A stretch of DNA of 64,000 nt from Brevundimonas lutea (GTDB lineage: Bacteria; Pseudomonadota; Alphaproteobacteria; Caulobacterales; Caulobacteraceae), in NCBI RefSeq assembly GCF_003704105.1, contig NZ_QUOQ01000005.1:124001-188000 (forward strand), given 5' to 3'. Positions 7,110 through 14,836 of the stretch are shown piece after piece. How positions within the stretch are numbered: position 1 is the first letter of the stretch; each line of letters starts with the position of its first letter. The notes under the pieces were generated by a model, which was not told the origin of the DNA, ran no database searches, and was given only the letters and a program-made list of their open reading frames with translations. A program made the translations under genes and the position numbers.

Positions 7110-8243
7110 TCAATCGGCGACGAAGCCGTCGGGCGACACCGCCACGAAGCGGGCCCGGCCCTCCAGCGTAGCGAAGAAATCCCGCTCCGCTCCGGTCAGC
7201 ACAGCCTGCAGCCCAAGCGCCTCGATCTCGTCATAGAGCGCCGCGCGCCGGTTGGCGTCGAGGTGGGCCGCCGCTTCGTCCAGCAGCAGGATGGGCCGGG
7301 CCGACTCGTCCTTGAGCCGCCCGACCTGGGCCAGGATCAGGTTCAGCACCAGCGCCTTCTGCTCCCCGGAGGACCCCTCGGCGGCGGGGCGGTTCTTCTC
7401 GCGATGGATCGCTGTCAGGTCGGCCCGATGCGGCCCGAACAGCGAGCGTCCGGCGGCGGCGTCGCGGCTCCGGGCCCGCGAGAAGCCTTCGCGCAGGAAG
7501 GCGACCAGAGCCGGCTCATCGCCCTTTCCAGCCAGCCCCCGTTCCTCCGCGTCGCCCGAAAGCGCCAGGGAAGCCTGCGGAAAGGGTCGATCGCCCCGCG
7601 CGTCGATGCCGGACTGCAGCGCGGTCAGGGCGGCGGCGCGACCGAGCACCGCGCGCGATCCCGCCGCGGCCAGCCGATCCTCCAGCGCGTCGAGCCACAG
7701 GGGATCGGCCGGGCGCCCCTCCGCCCCCTCGGTGAGCAGTCGCAGCCGCTCCTTCAGCGCCTTCTCATAGGCGGCGACGTGGGCGGCGTGGTCCGGATCG
7801 GCGGCGAACACCAGCCGGTCGAAGAAGCGTAAGCGCTCCGCGCGCGGCCCGGCGAACAGGCGGTCGTGCTCCGGCGTGGCCCACAGCGGTCGCAGGTGAT
7901 CCAGCATGCGGCCGGGGGGGGCAGGCTCGCCGTCGATGCGCACGATCCGGCGGGATGACCCGGCGCCCTGAACGCCTGTACCGATGCGTACCTCGTCGTC
8001 GATCTCGGCCAGCACGGCGCTGACCGCCCACGGCCGGCCGCGCGCCTCGCCCGGCTCGCGACGGCCCAGCTCAGCGGTCGTCGCTCCGCGCAACCCCCGG
8101 CCGGGGCTGAGCAGGCTGATCGCCTCCAGCCCATTGGTCTTGCCCGCGCCGTTTGGGCCATGCAGCACGGTGATCCCTTCGGCCAGATCTAGTCGGGCGG
8201 CCGCATAGGAGCGGAAATCGGTCAGGGCGATGGAGACGATCAC
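7110..8243 (-). CDS. recF: DNA replication/repair protein RecF
   Basis: The 377-residue SMC-like ATPase loads RecA at gaps with RecOR. It shows the RecF N-terminus LTDFRSYAAARLDL, the Walker A loop GPNGAGKT (residues 29-36), SSGEQKALVLNLILAQ (signature region) and the Walker B PILLLDEAAAHLD. The start is GTG 8243, which overlaps the TGA of the upstream SRAP gene as GTGA, so translation is probably coupled. The frame is open further upstream to 8327, but that part is antisense-like filler inside the SRAP gene. recF is not next to dnaN or gyrB here; it sits with an abasic-site repair gene instead. Confidence 0.93.
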   Translation of the reverse strand: MIVSIALTDFRSYAAARLDLAEGITVLHGPNGAGKTNGLEAISLLSPGRGLRGATTAELGRREPGEARGRPWAVSAVLAEIDDEVRIGTGVQGAGSSRRIVRIDGEPAPPGRMLDHLRPLWATPEHDRLFAGPRAERLRFFDRLVFAADPDHAAHVAAYEKALKERLRLLTEGAEGRPADPLWLDALEDRLAAAGSRAVLGRAAALTALQSGIDARGDRPFPQASLALSGDAEERGLAGKGDEPALVAFLREGFSRARSRDAAAGRSLFGPHRADLTAIHREKNRPAAEGSSGEQKALVLNLILAQVGRLKDESARPILLLDEAAAHLDANRRAALYDEIEALGLQAVLTGAERDFFATLEGRARFVAVSPDGFVAD

Positions 8244-8824
8244 GCGCGGGCGACAACCAGGGCGCCGGCGGGCGGCGGAGAGAGGATATCCCGGGCCGGT
8301 CGCCGGTCGTGCAGCCAGTCCGCCCACAGGTCCGGCTGGAGCGGGAGCACGCCGCGCGAGTGATAGGGCGCCACGTCCGGCCCCGGCTCTGCGGTCAGCA
8401 GAGAGAAGGCCTCCCCCCAGTCCGTCCGGCGCCAGACGCCGGCCAGCGCCAGAAACGGACGCTCGGGATCGCGGAAGATCCAGCGTGTCTTGGGGTATGT
8501 GTCGCCGGTGAATTCGTAGAAGCCGGACACCGGGACCAGACAGCGGCCGCCGTTGTCGCCGTTGCGCAGGGTCCGGCCCTCGCTTCGGAAATTGATCACG
8601 GGTCCGGCCTTGGGGCGCGGCGGCGGAAAGCCGAAACGCATGTCGAACAGGTCGGGCTGGCCGTCGTCGCCGACCCGGATCGCCGGGGCTGGGTCGGTCG
8701 GCCGCACCCGCTCGCGCGGCTCCAGATTGGGCAGGCCCCGCGTCAGCTTCAGCGCGGCGTCTGCGGCGGCGAAGGCGTCGACCAGTTCCTTGACCGAAAA
8801 CCGGGCCTCATAGGAGGCGCACAT
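8240..8824 (-). CDS. SOS response-associated peptidase (YedK/HMCES-type abasic-site protector)
   Basis: The 194-residue protein starts MCASYEAR, leaving Cys2 as the N-terminal nucleophile after Met removal. The other family hallmarks are present: INFRSE (Asn of the active site), PVSGFYEF (Glu) and a later His in PYHSRGVLPL. SRAP proteins form a thiazolidine crosslink with abasic sites in single-stranded DNA and shield them. The gene lies between COQ9-like and recF on the same strand, 6 bases after the former and overlapping the latter by four, so a repair-linked transcription unit is likely. Confidence 0.92.
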   Translation of the reverse strand: MCASYEARFSVKELVDAFAAADAALKLTRGLPNLEPRERVRPTDPAPAIRVGDDGQPDLFDMRFGFPPPRPKAGPVINFRSEGRTLRNGDNGGRCLVPVSGFYEFTGDTYPKTRWIFRDPERPFLALAGVWRRTDWGEAFSLLTAEPGPDVAPYHSRGVLPLQPDLWADWLHDRRPARDILSPPPAGALVVARA

Positions 8825-8830
8825 CGGCGG

Positions 8831-9496
8831 TCAGACCCGCTGGCCATAGCGCATGCGCGCCAGCGCCTCGGTCAGCTTGCGGCCCGGAGCATGGAAGTCC
8901 TTGCCCGCCTTCCATTTTTCGAAGGCCATGACGTTATCGATGCGCCGCGCCACGAAGGCTTCGGCCGGCTCGCGCCCGTCGAACCAGCGCATTGTCAGGG
9001 CCGGGATCAGGATGCCCGACAGGATGACGCGTTTGGAATAGTGGTTCCAGTCGGTGGCGGTGTCTCCGGCCCAACGCCACAGATTGTCCGCCGTCTCCCA
9101 CGCCAGCGACAGGCCCAGGTCGGCGTTGGGCGGCAGGCCGAGAAAGCCAGCGCAACGCCGCGTGGCCGGTAAGGTCTCGGCGCCAGCCTCCATCCGCGCC
9201 GACACGGCATGCGCGATGCGCTCGCGAATTTTCAGAGACCCGGCGTCGATCTCGCCCAAAGCCGCCATCGTCCGGGCGTCATGACGGCGCGACAGCAGCG
9301 CGGCCAAGTCGCGCGGCCCGTTCGGCAGCAGCAGTTCCTGATCGCCCAGCGACAATCCCTCGGCGGCGCAGGCGGCTCGCACCAGGCGGCTGTTCCAGCC
9401 CAGCTCATCGGCGCGCGCGATCGCCGCGTCGAGCACGCTCTGTTCCATCTGGTCGGCCCAGTCGGGGGCCTCGGCGCCGGGGCTTGGCTCGGTCAT
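8831..9496 (-). CDS. COQ9-family ubiquinone biosynthesis protein
   Basis: The 221-residue protein matches the COQ9 family. It has a TetR-like helical N-terminal half and the characteristic C-terminal segment [23 protein letters not shown] (split here by context) followed by an amphipathic end. COQ9 binds lipids and delivers ubiquinone intermediates to hydroxylation enzymes at the inner membrane. It is the first gene of a minus-strand set with SRAP and recF. The role of that grouping is not obvious and may only reflect shared transcription. Confidence 0.85.
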   Translation of the reverse strand: MTEPSPGAEAPDWADQMEQSVLDAAIARADELGWNSRLVRAACAAEGLSLGDQELLLPNGPRDLAALLSRRHDARTMAALGEIDAGSLKIRERIAHAVSARMEAGAETLPATRRCAGFLGLPPNADLGLSLAWETADNLWRWAGDTATDWNHYSKRVILSGILIPALTMRWFDGREPAEAFVARRIDNVMAFEKWKAGKDFHAPGRKLTEALARMRYGQRV

Positions 9497-9664
9497 GACG
9501 TCCTTATAGAACGCGGCCCTTCGGCTGGACAGGCCGGGCCTCGTCGTGTATCAGCGCGCCCTCATCCGCGGGCCCTGTCCGACGGAAACCGTTCGATTTG
9601 CCTAGATCATTTGTCTGCCCGTCTCCCTCACAGGACGCGGCGGGCGGCCAAAGGAGAGTTTCAC

Positions 9665-9901
9665 CTGGTTCAGATTTTCGTCCGCGACAACAACGTCGAT
9701 CAGGCCCTCAAGGCCCTGAAAAAGAAGATGCAGCGCGAAGGCAGCTTCCGTGAAATGAAGCGCCACGTGCATTACGAGAAGCCCTCGGAGAAGCGCGCTC
9801 GCCAGAAGGCCGAGGCCGTGCGCCGCGCCCGCAAGCTGGCTCGCAAGCGCGCCCAGCGCGAAGGCCTGCTGCCCGCGCCCAAGCCGCGTCCCGGCCGGTA
9901 A
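9665..9901 (+). CDS. rpsU: 30S ribosomal protein S21, apparent CTG start
   Basis: The 78-residue basic protein matches bS21 from its second residue: [20 protein letters not shown], then [20 protein letters not shown] and a Lys/Arg-rich tail. bS21 proteins of this group start Met-Val-Gln-Ile. The codon in the Met position here is CTG (9665), with AAGGAG at 9651-9656 and an 8-base spacer. No in-frame ATG or GTG exists nearby; the nearest alternative is a TTG 16 codons upstream, with no ribosome-binding site and a non-homologous extension. A base-call error (ATG to CTG) must be excluded. A terminator follows at 9929. Confidence 0.9.
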   Translation: MVQIFVRDNNVDQALKALKKKMQREGSFREMKRHVHYEKPSEKRARQKAEAVRRARKLARKRAQREGLLPAPKPRPGR

Positions 9902-9928
9902 CACCGCGCGTTTCGAACGGTTCTGAAG

Positions 9929-9954
9929 AGGCCGCTCTCCGGAGCGGCCTTTTT
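9929..9954 (+). terminator. Intrinsic terminator of rpsU
   Basis: A 9-bp stem AGGCCGCTC/GAGCGGCCT with a four-base loop is followed directly by TTTTT. It lies 28 bases after the rpsU stop. Confidence 0.9.
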
Positions 9955-9983
9955 CATGTCCGCGAGCCGGCCGGCCAGACAGC

Positions 9984-10020
9984 AAAAAGCCCGCCGAGGT
10001 CTGACCTCGGCGGGCTTTCT
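9984..10020 (-). terminator. Bidirectional-type terminator serving hisS
   Basis: A 15-bp perfect stem AAAGCCCGCCGAGGT/ACCTCGGCGGGCTTT encloses CTG. Read on the minus strand it ends in TTTTT, as expected for hisS, whose stop lies about 160 bases upstream in that direction. The bases between 10021 and 10180 show no gene. Confidence 0.85.
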
Positions 10021-10180
10021 CGCTCTCTTCGAGCGGCGTTTCCTCCCCGAAACGCCTGCGAGACGGACGGCGACCCTTCAGGAACGCGCGCGCCTCACGT
10101 GGGGGGACAAAACGTCACAATCCGGTCCAAGTCAAGATCGGTCCCGTGGCGAAAAGGCACCGGATTCAAGGTGATCGGCG

Positions 10181-11650
10181 TTAACCTGCAGAGAGGATGG
10201 CGCGAATTAGGCCAGCCATCTGATCGCGCGAAACGGTGACCTGACCCGGCCGCTCGGCCTTCCAGGCGGCGTTGTCGGACAGGCCCTGAGCCGCGGCCCG
10301 CCCGGCGTCCAGATCCTTGATCGTCACCTGGCCCGCCGCGATCTCGTCGCCGCCCAGCAGGATCACCGCGGGGGCGTCACGACGGTCGGCGTATTTCATC
10401 TGGGCCTTCATTCCGGCTCGGCCCAGATAGACCTCGGCCGGCACGCCCGCGGCGCGCAGCTCGGCCGCCGCCGCGAAATAGTGGGCCATGTCATCCTCGG
10501 AAAAGGCGATCACCACAACCGGCCCGCGCGCGACGGAAGCTGTCCGACCCGAGGCCGCCAGCGCCGCCGCGAGGCGCGACACGCCGAAGGAAAAGCCGGT
10601 GGCCGGCACGCGCTCGCCAGTGAAGCGGGCCACCAGATCGTCATAGCGCCCGCCGCCTCCGATCGACCCGAAGCGGACCGGCCGGCCCTTGTCGTCGGTT
10701 ACAGGGAGGGTCAGTTCGGCCTCGAACACGGCGCCGGTGTAATACTCCAGCCCGCGCACGATCGAGGGATCGATCACGGCGCGGTCGGGGCCCACGCCCA
10801 TGGCCTTCAGCGCCGACTGGATGCGCATCAGGCTCTCCAGCCCGGCGCGGCCCGAGGCGGTCGCCCCGACCACGGCGTCGAGCGCGCCCAGGACATCGTC
10901 CCCGCCCTCGGCACCCACCGCCAGGAAATCGAGCACCGCCTGCGCTCCCGGGGCGGACAGTCCCGCGCCCTTGGTGAAGTCGCCGGACTCGTCCAGTCGG
11001 CCCTCACCCAGCAGCAGACGCACGCCCTCCAGTCCCAGCCGGTCCAGCTTGTCGACGGCGCGCAGCACCGCGAGGGTCTGGCTCGGGTCGGAGACACCCG
11101 CCGCCTCCAACACCCCATTGACCAGCTGACGGCTGGAAACCCGCACGATCGCCTGGCCGGGCTCGAGGCCTGCGGCCGCGAGGCCCTCCGCCGCCATGGC
11201 GATGATCTCGGCGTCGGCCTCGGGCCGATCGGACCCCACGGTGTCGGCATCGCACTGAACGAACTGGCGGAAACGCCCAGGACCCGGCTTTTCATTGCGC
11301 CAAACGGGGCCGAAGGCATAGCGTCGGAAGGGTTTGGGCAGCGTCTCCCAGTTTTCGGCGGCATAGCGGGCCAGGGGCGCCGTCAGGTCATAGCGCAGCG
11401 CCATCCACTGCTCGTCGTCGTCCTGAAGGGCGAAGACGCCGGCGTTGGGCCTGTCGGCGTCGGGCAGGAATTTGCCGAGCGCGTCGGCGTATTCGAAAGC
11501 CGGCGTCTCCAGTGGTTCGAAGCCCCAGCGCTCATAGACGGGCGCCACGGCTTCGACGATGCGGCGCTCGGCCATCAGGTCGCGGCCGCGCCGGTCGGCG
11601 AAGCCTCGCGGGGCGCGGGCCTCGGGGCGGATGGGGGCGCTGTCGGTCAT
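10181..11650 (-). CDS. hisS: Histidine--tRNA ligase
   Basis: The 489-residue class II synthetase charges tRNA-His. Visible family features are DLTAPLARYAAEN (motif 1 region), RRYAFGPVWRNEKPGPGRFR with FVQCDADTVGS (motif 2 and histidine binding), RGLEYYTGAVFEAE (HisA-type motif) and GGGGRYDDLV, plus the C-terminal anticodon-binding domain (VVVIAFSEDD onward). It is longer than E. coli HisRS (about 424 residues), with an insertion-rich middle as in other alphaproteobacteria. The DUF418 gene lies 44 bases upstream on the same strand. Confidence 0.95.
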   Translation of the reverse strand: MTDSAPIRPEARAPRGFADRRGRDLMAERRIVEAVAPVYERWGFEPLETPAFEYADALGKFLPDADRPNAGVFALQDDDEQWMALRYDLTAPLARYAAENWETLPKPFRRYAFGPVWRNEKPGPGRFRQFVQCDADTVGSDRPEADAEIIAMAAEGLAAAGLEPGQAIVRVSSRQLVNGVLEAAGVSDPSQTLAVLRAVDKLDRLGLEGVRLLLGEGRLDESGDFTKGAGLSAPGAQAVLDFLAVGAEGGDDVLGALDAVVGATASGRAGLESLMRIQSALKAMGVGPDRAVIDPSIVRGLEYYTGAVFEAELTLPVTDDKGRPVRFGSIGGGGRYDDLVARFTGERVPATGFSFGVSRLAAALAASGRTASVARGPVVVIAFSEDDMAHYFAAAAELRAAGVPAEVYLGRAGMKAQMKYADRRDAPAVILLGGDEIAAGQVTIKDLDAGRAAAQGLSDNAAWKAERPGQVTVSRDQMAGLIRAILSAG

Positions 11651-11694
11651 GGCGCCGACCTAGGGGATCGCCGTGCCCGCGACAAGGCGGCGGC

Positions 11695-12942
11695 TCAGGC
11701 GACCGCGACACGCCTCAGCGGCACGGGGCCCTTGTAGGTCACCCGCCGCCACAGCCATTCGAACGGCCCCATGGTGAAGCGCGACAGCCATAGCGGCGAC
11801 CACACGATCTGCAGCAGCCAGATGGCCCCGACCGACATCCAGATCGCCGCCGGCCCCTGCTGCCCGAACCAGAACGGACCCCAGGGCAGATAGTAGAGGC
11901 TGGCCATGATCAGGGTCTGGGTCAGATAGTTGGTGAAGGCCATCCGTCCGACGGGCGCCAGCAGGCCCAGCACCGGCTTGAGGCCATACCGCGTCAGCAG
12001 GATCAGGGCCGAGGCGTAGAACAGGCTGATCAGCGGGGCGAGCCCGCCCATGGCCGCCGCCAGGCCCCGGGTCGGATCGACCTCAGGCCCCGCCATGATG
12101 TCCTGCCAACGGAACACGGCGAAGGCCGCGAGGTTGAGGCCGCCGAGAACGAGCAAGGCGAGATAGAGCGCCATCGGCGCCTTTCCGGAGAAGAAGCCGA
12201 TCTTGTAGAGGCCAAGACCCAGCATCATCAGAGGCACGGTGATCGGGATCAGGAAGGGGCTAAACGCCAGCTGGAACATCGCCCAGTCGGCGACATTCTG
12301 GGTGAACCAGCCGAATGCGCCAGTGCCATAGGCCTGAATCACGGCGGCGATGCTCTCTGGATCACTGGCGGGTTGTCCGGCCCGCATCTGCTCGGCCAGC
12401 TCAGCGGGGGCGTTGGCGATCGCCAGATAGCCGAGCGTCGCGATCACGCCCCAGAGCAGGGTCAGCCCGCCGCCCCAACTCAGCAGCCGCTTCGCCGACC
12501 ACGACCGACACAGCATGAACAGCAGACCGCAATAGGCATAGTGCAGCAGGATATCGCCGTACCAGATCATGCCGTGCAGCAGGCCGAACAGGCCCAGCCA
12601 CAGCAATCGCCTTGTCAGCACCGACCCCCGATCGCGATCGCGAGTCTCGCCGCCCACGAGAAACACCGACACCCCGAACAGAAGGGTGAACAGGGTGCGC
12701 ATCTTGTCGGAGAAGAAGACGTCGACGGCCCAGAAGCCGACCCAATCCGCCTGACCCAGATCGACCGGCGGGGGCGCCTCGGACATCATCACTTCGACCG
12801 GCCAGGCGAAGGTGACCGCGTTGACGGCCAGGATGCCCAGCACGGCGAAACCGCGCAGCATGTCCAGATTGAAGATGCGGTCCTTGGTCTGGACCGGCCC
12901 AACCGATCCGCCGATCGAGGTTGTGGTTCCCGCTTCACTCAT
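11695..12942 (-). CDS. DUF418-domain membrane protein (YeiB-like)
   Basis: The 415-residue polytopic membrane protein begins with the acyltransferase-3/DUF418 hallmark RIFNLDMLRGFAVLGILAVNA. It contains FFSDKMRTLFTLLFGVSVFLV and HGMIWYGDILLHYA, and ends with a DUF418 block (GRMAFTNYLTQTL ... FGPFEWLWR-type). About ten hydrophobic helices are visible. The biochemical role of the family is not settled; export or membrane acylation has been suggested. It starts at ATG 12942 with GGGGGCGAGC upstream. It lies between phyR and hisS on the same strand but appears to be a separate unit. Confidence 0.88.
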   Translation of the reverse strand: MSEAGTTTSIGGSVGPVQTKDRIFNLDMLRGFAVLGILAVNAVTFAWPVEVMMSEAPPPVDLGQADWVGFWAVDVFFSDKMRTLFTLLFGVSVFLVGGETRDRDRGSVLTRRLLWLGLFGLLHGMIWYGDILLHYAYCGLLFMLCRSWSAKRLLSWGGGLTLLWGVIATLGYLAIANAPAELAEQMRAGQPASDPESIAAVIQAYGTGAFGWFTQNVADWAMFQLAFSPFLIPITVPLMMLGLGLYKIGFFSGKAPMALYLALLVLGGLNLAAFAVFRWQDIMAGPEVDPTRGLAAAMGGLAPLISLFYASALILLTRYGLKPVLGLLAPVGRMAFTNYLTQTLIMASLYYLPWGPFWFGQQGPAAIWMSVGAIWLLQIVWSPLWLSRFTMGPFEWLWRRVTYKGPVPLRRVAVA

Positions 12943-13020
12943 GTGCTCGCCCCCTGAAAGCGGAGGGGAGAGTGGCCGAGCGGTGAAGACGCGGCAAGCG
13001 CCTTCACCGCTTGGGATGGG

Positions 13021-13815
13021 TCACGCGGCCTGTTTGGCCCGGCTGGGGTGGAAGAACAGCGCCTGGCTGATCGCCGCCTTCACGGTTTCCGGCTGGAACG
13101 GCTTGGTGATCAGGAAGGTCGGCTCCGGCCGCTCGCCGGTCAGCAGCCGTTCCGGGAAGGCCGTGATGAAGATCACCGGCACGTCCACGCTCTTCAAGAT
13201 GTCCTTGACCGCGTCGATGCCCGACGAGCCGTCGGCCAGCTGGATGTCGGCCAGGACCAGGCCCGGCTTCTGGCGCGAGACGGCGTCGACCGCCTCGTCG
13301 TGGGTGGTGGCGACGGAGGTGACCCGATGGCCCAAATCGCGGACCAGGCTTTCGATATCGGCCGAAATGATCGGCTCGTCCTCGATGATCAGCACATCGG
13401 TGGCCAGTTCGGCGTCGATCTCGCGCTGGGCCGAGGCGATCAGCTGTTCGATCGAGTGGACATCGGCGTCCAGGATCTGGGCGGCTTCGGACGGCGTGAA
13501 GCCCTCCAGCGCGGTCAGCAGAAAAGCCTGCCGCGAGCGCGGCGCGATGCGCATCAGCCGCTGAGACGGATCGTCGCTCGCCTCCAGACCGCTGCCGTCC
13601 TCCAGCTGGGCGCCGGTCGACACCCAGATGGCGTGAAACACATGATAGAGCGCGACGCGCGGCGTCATGGTGGCGGGAAGCTGCCGCTCTCCCGCGGCGA
13701 GAGCTTCCAACGCGACGCGCACATAGTTGTCGCCAGTGCCCTGATCGCCGGTAAGCGCACGAGCGTAACGACGCACATAGGGCAGGTGCGGCGCCAGCCT
13801 GGCCAGAAGACTCAT
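13021..13815 (-). CDS. phyR: General stress response anti-anti-sigma regulator PhyR
   Basis: The 264-residue protein has the diagnostic PhyR layout. An N-terminal ECF-sigma-like domain (residues 1-138, including MSLLARLAPHLPYVRRYARA and EGFTPSEAAQILD) is followed by a C-terminal receiver domain with IIEDEP, phospho-acceptor Asp190 in LVLADIQ, FITAFPE and LITKPF. When phosphorylated, the sigma-like domain binds NepR and frees EcfG. ATG 13815 was chosen because the sequence before it is promoter DNA. An exact sigma-EcfG site lies 53 bases upstream of the start, giving positive feedback. The gene is divergent from nepR-ecfG-phyK. Confidence 0.97.
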   Translation of the reverse strand: MSLLARLAPHLPYVRRYARALTGDQGTGDNYVRVALEALAAGERQLPATMTPRVALYHVFHAIWVSTGAQLEDGSGLEASDDPSQRLMRIAPRSRQAFLLTALEGFTPSEAAQILDADVHSIEQLIASAQREIDAELATDVLIIEDEPIISADIESLVRDLGHRVTSVATTHDEAVDAVSRQKPGLVLADIQLADGSSGIDAVKDILKSVDVPVIFITAFPERLLTGERPEPTFLITKPFQPETVKAAISQALFFHPSRAKQAA

Positions 13816-13867
13816 GGATATCCCCGATAGGTAAAGGCTAAGGTAGAAGCCTTCGCTAAGGAGCCGA

Positions 13868-13892
13868 AACGTCGGCTCGCGGCAACGGTTCC
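13868..13892 (-). promoter_or_regulatory. Sigma-EcfG promoter of phyR
   Basis: Read on the minus strand it is GGAAC-N16-CGTT, the exact consensus of general-stress promoters. GGAAC lies at 13892-13888 and CGTT at 13871-13868. It lies upstream of phyR and back to back with the nepR promoter. Confidence 0.88.
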
Positions 13893-13922
13893 GCAAGACC
13901 CCAACTTTGGCGCGCTAAATCG

Positions 13923-13947
13923 GGAACCCGACCCTTGGCGCCGCGTT
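13923..13947 (+). promoter_or_regulatory. Sigma-EcfG promoter of nepR-ecfG-phyK
   Basis: GGAAC (13923) and CGTT (13944) are separated by 16 bases, an exact match to the EcfG consensus. It lies about 70 bases before the nepR start and implies that EcfG activates its own operon. Confidence 0.88.
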
Positions 13948-14016
13948 TGGTTGCGGCTTAAGCCAACACTCACGTCAACGTCGGTCAACGACGTACAGTC
14001 GGGAACAGCCCAAACC

Positions 14017-14226
14017 ATGACTCAACCCTCAGACTCCGCGAAGACGCCCACGGCGTCAGGCGCGGACCTGGAAGAAGCTCGCCTTCGCCAACAGGCCATA
14101 GGGGTCAAGCTGCGCCACATGTTCGATCAGGTGATCAACGAGCCTGTGCCCGACGAATTCCTCGACATCCTGCGCAATGCCGGCCCATCCTCCAAGCCTG
14201 TCAACGGCGGCGGCGAGCGCGAATGA
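14017..14226 (+). CDS. nepR: Anti-sigma factor NepR
   Basis: The 69-residue protein carries the conserved NepR core: an Ile-Gly-x-x-Leu-Arg helix (IGVKLRHMFDQVINEPVP) followed by DEFLDIL. NepR clamps EcfG in unstressed cells and switches to phosphorylated PhyR on stress. ATG 14017 is the first start after the promoter that gives a normal-length NepR. Its TGA overlaps the ecfG ATG (ATGA), so anti-sigma and sigma factor are translationally coupled. Confidence 0.95.
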   Translation: MTQPSDSAKTPTASGADLEEARLRQQAIGVKLRHMFDQVINEPVPDEFLDILRNAGPSSKPVNGGGERE

Positions 14227-14834
14227 GTCAGTCCAGAACCGCGGCCCCCAAGCCGCCCTCGAGCGACGATGCGGCGTTCAAGACCCAACTCGTCGCCCTG
14301 ATCCCGCACCTGCGCGCCTTCGCTCGCACCCTGGCTGGAGATCCGACGGCCGCCGACGATCTGGCGCAGGACGCCATGATGAAGGCCTGGGACGCCCGCG
14401 CCAGCTATCAGATGGGCACCAACATGAAGGCCTGGACCTTCATGATCCTTCGCAACCAGTTTTATTCGGAAAAGCGCCGCTCCTGGCGTCAGTCGCAGCT
14501 CGACCAGGAGGCTGCCGAGCGGACGCTGGTCGCCGTAGACGATCCGGAGTCGCCGGTAGCGCTGGACGAGCTGCGTCTGGCGCTGGCAACCCTGCCGGAG
14601 GAGCAACGCGAGGCGCTGATCCTCGTGGGGGCGGGCGGCTTCGCCTATGAGGAGGCGGCGGAAATCTGCAACTGCGCCGTCGGCACGGTGAAGAGCCGGG
14701 TCAGCCGGGCTCGCCGGGCTCTGCTCGGCGTTCTTGAGCGGGGCGGCTATGAGCGTGACGGGCGTGCGGCGGGCGACGCCATGCGCTCCATCCTGGCGGA
14801 CGCGGACCGGCTGAGCGGCCCGCGCGGAGGCTGA
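14223..14834 (+). CDS. ecfG: General stress ECF sigma factor EcfG (SigT)
   Basis: The 203-residue ECF sigma factor has region 2 at about residues 20-90 ([44 protein letters not shown]) and region 4 at about 115-175 ([43 protein letters not shown] helix-turn-helix). It directs RNA polymerase to GGAAC-N16/17-CGTT promoters, three exact examples of which lie in this window. It overlaps nepR by four bases and precedes phyK by two, forming one operon. Confidence 0.97.
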   Translation: MSQSRTAAPKPPSSDDAAFKTQLVALIPHLRAFARTLAGDPTAADDLAQDAMMKAWDARASYQMGTNMKAWTFMILRNQFYSEKRRSWRQSQLDQEAAERTLVAVDDPESPVALDELRLALATLPEEQREALILVGAGGFAYEEAAEICNCAVGTVKSRVSRARRALLGVLERGGYERDGRAAGDAMRSILADADRLSGPRGG

Positions 14835-14836
14835 CG

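Noticed and set aside
9617..9664. TTG start upstream of the S21 core
   Set aside because: No ribosome-binding site and the added residues do not match S21; the AAGGAG at 9651 fits the CTG.
12966..13038. A complete tRNA-Ser gene
   Set aside because: Only the 5' half resembles a tRNA; the anticodon arm, T-arm and 3' end are missing and phyR coding sequence begins at 13021.
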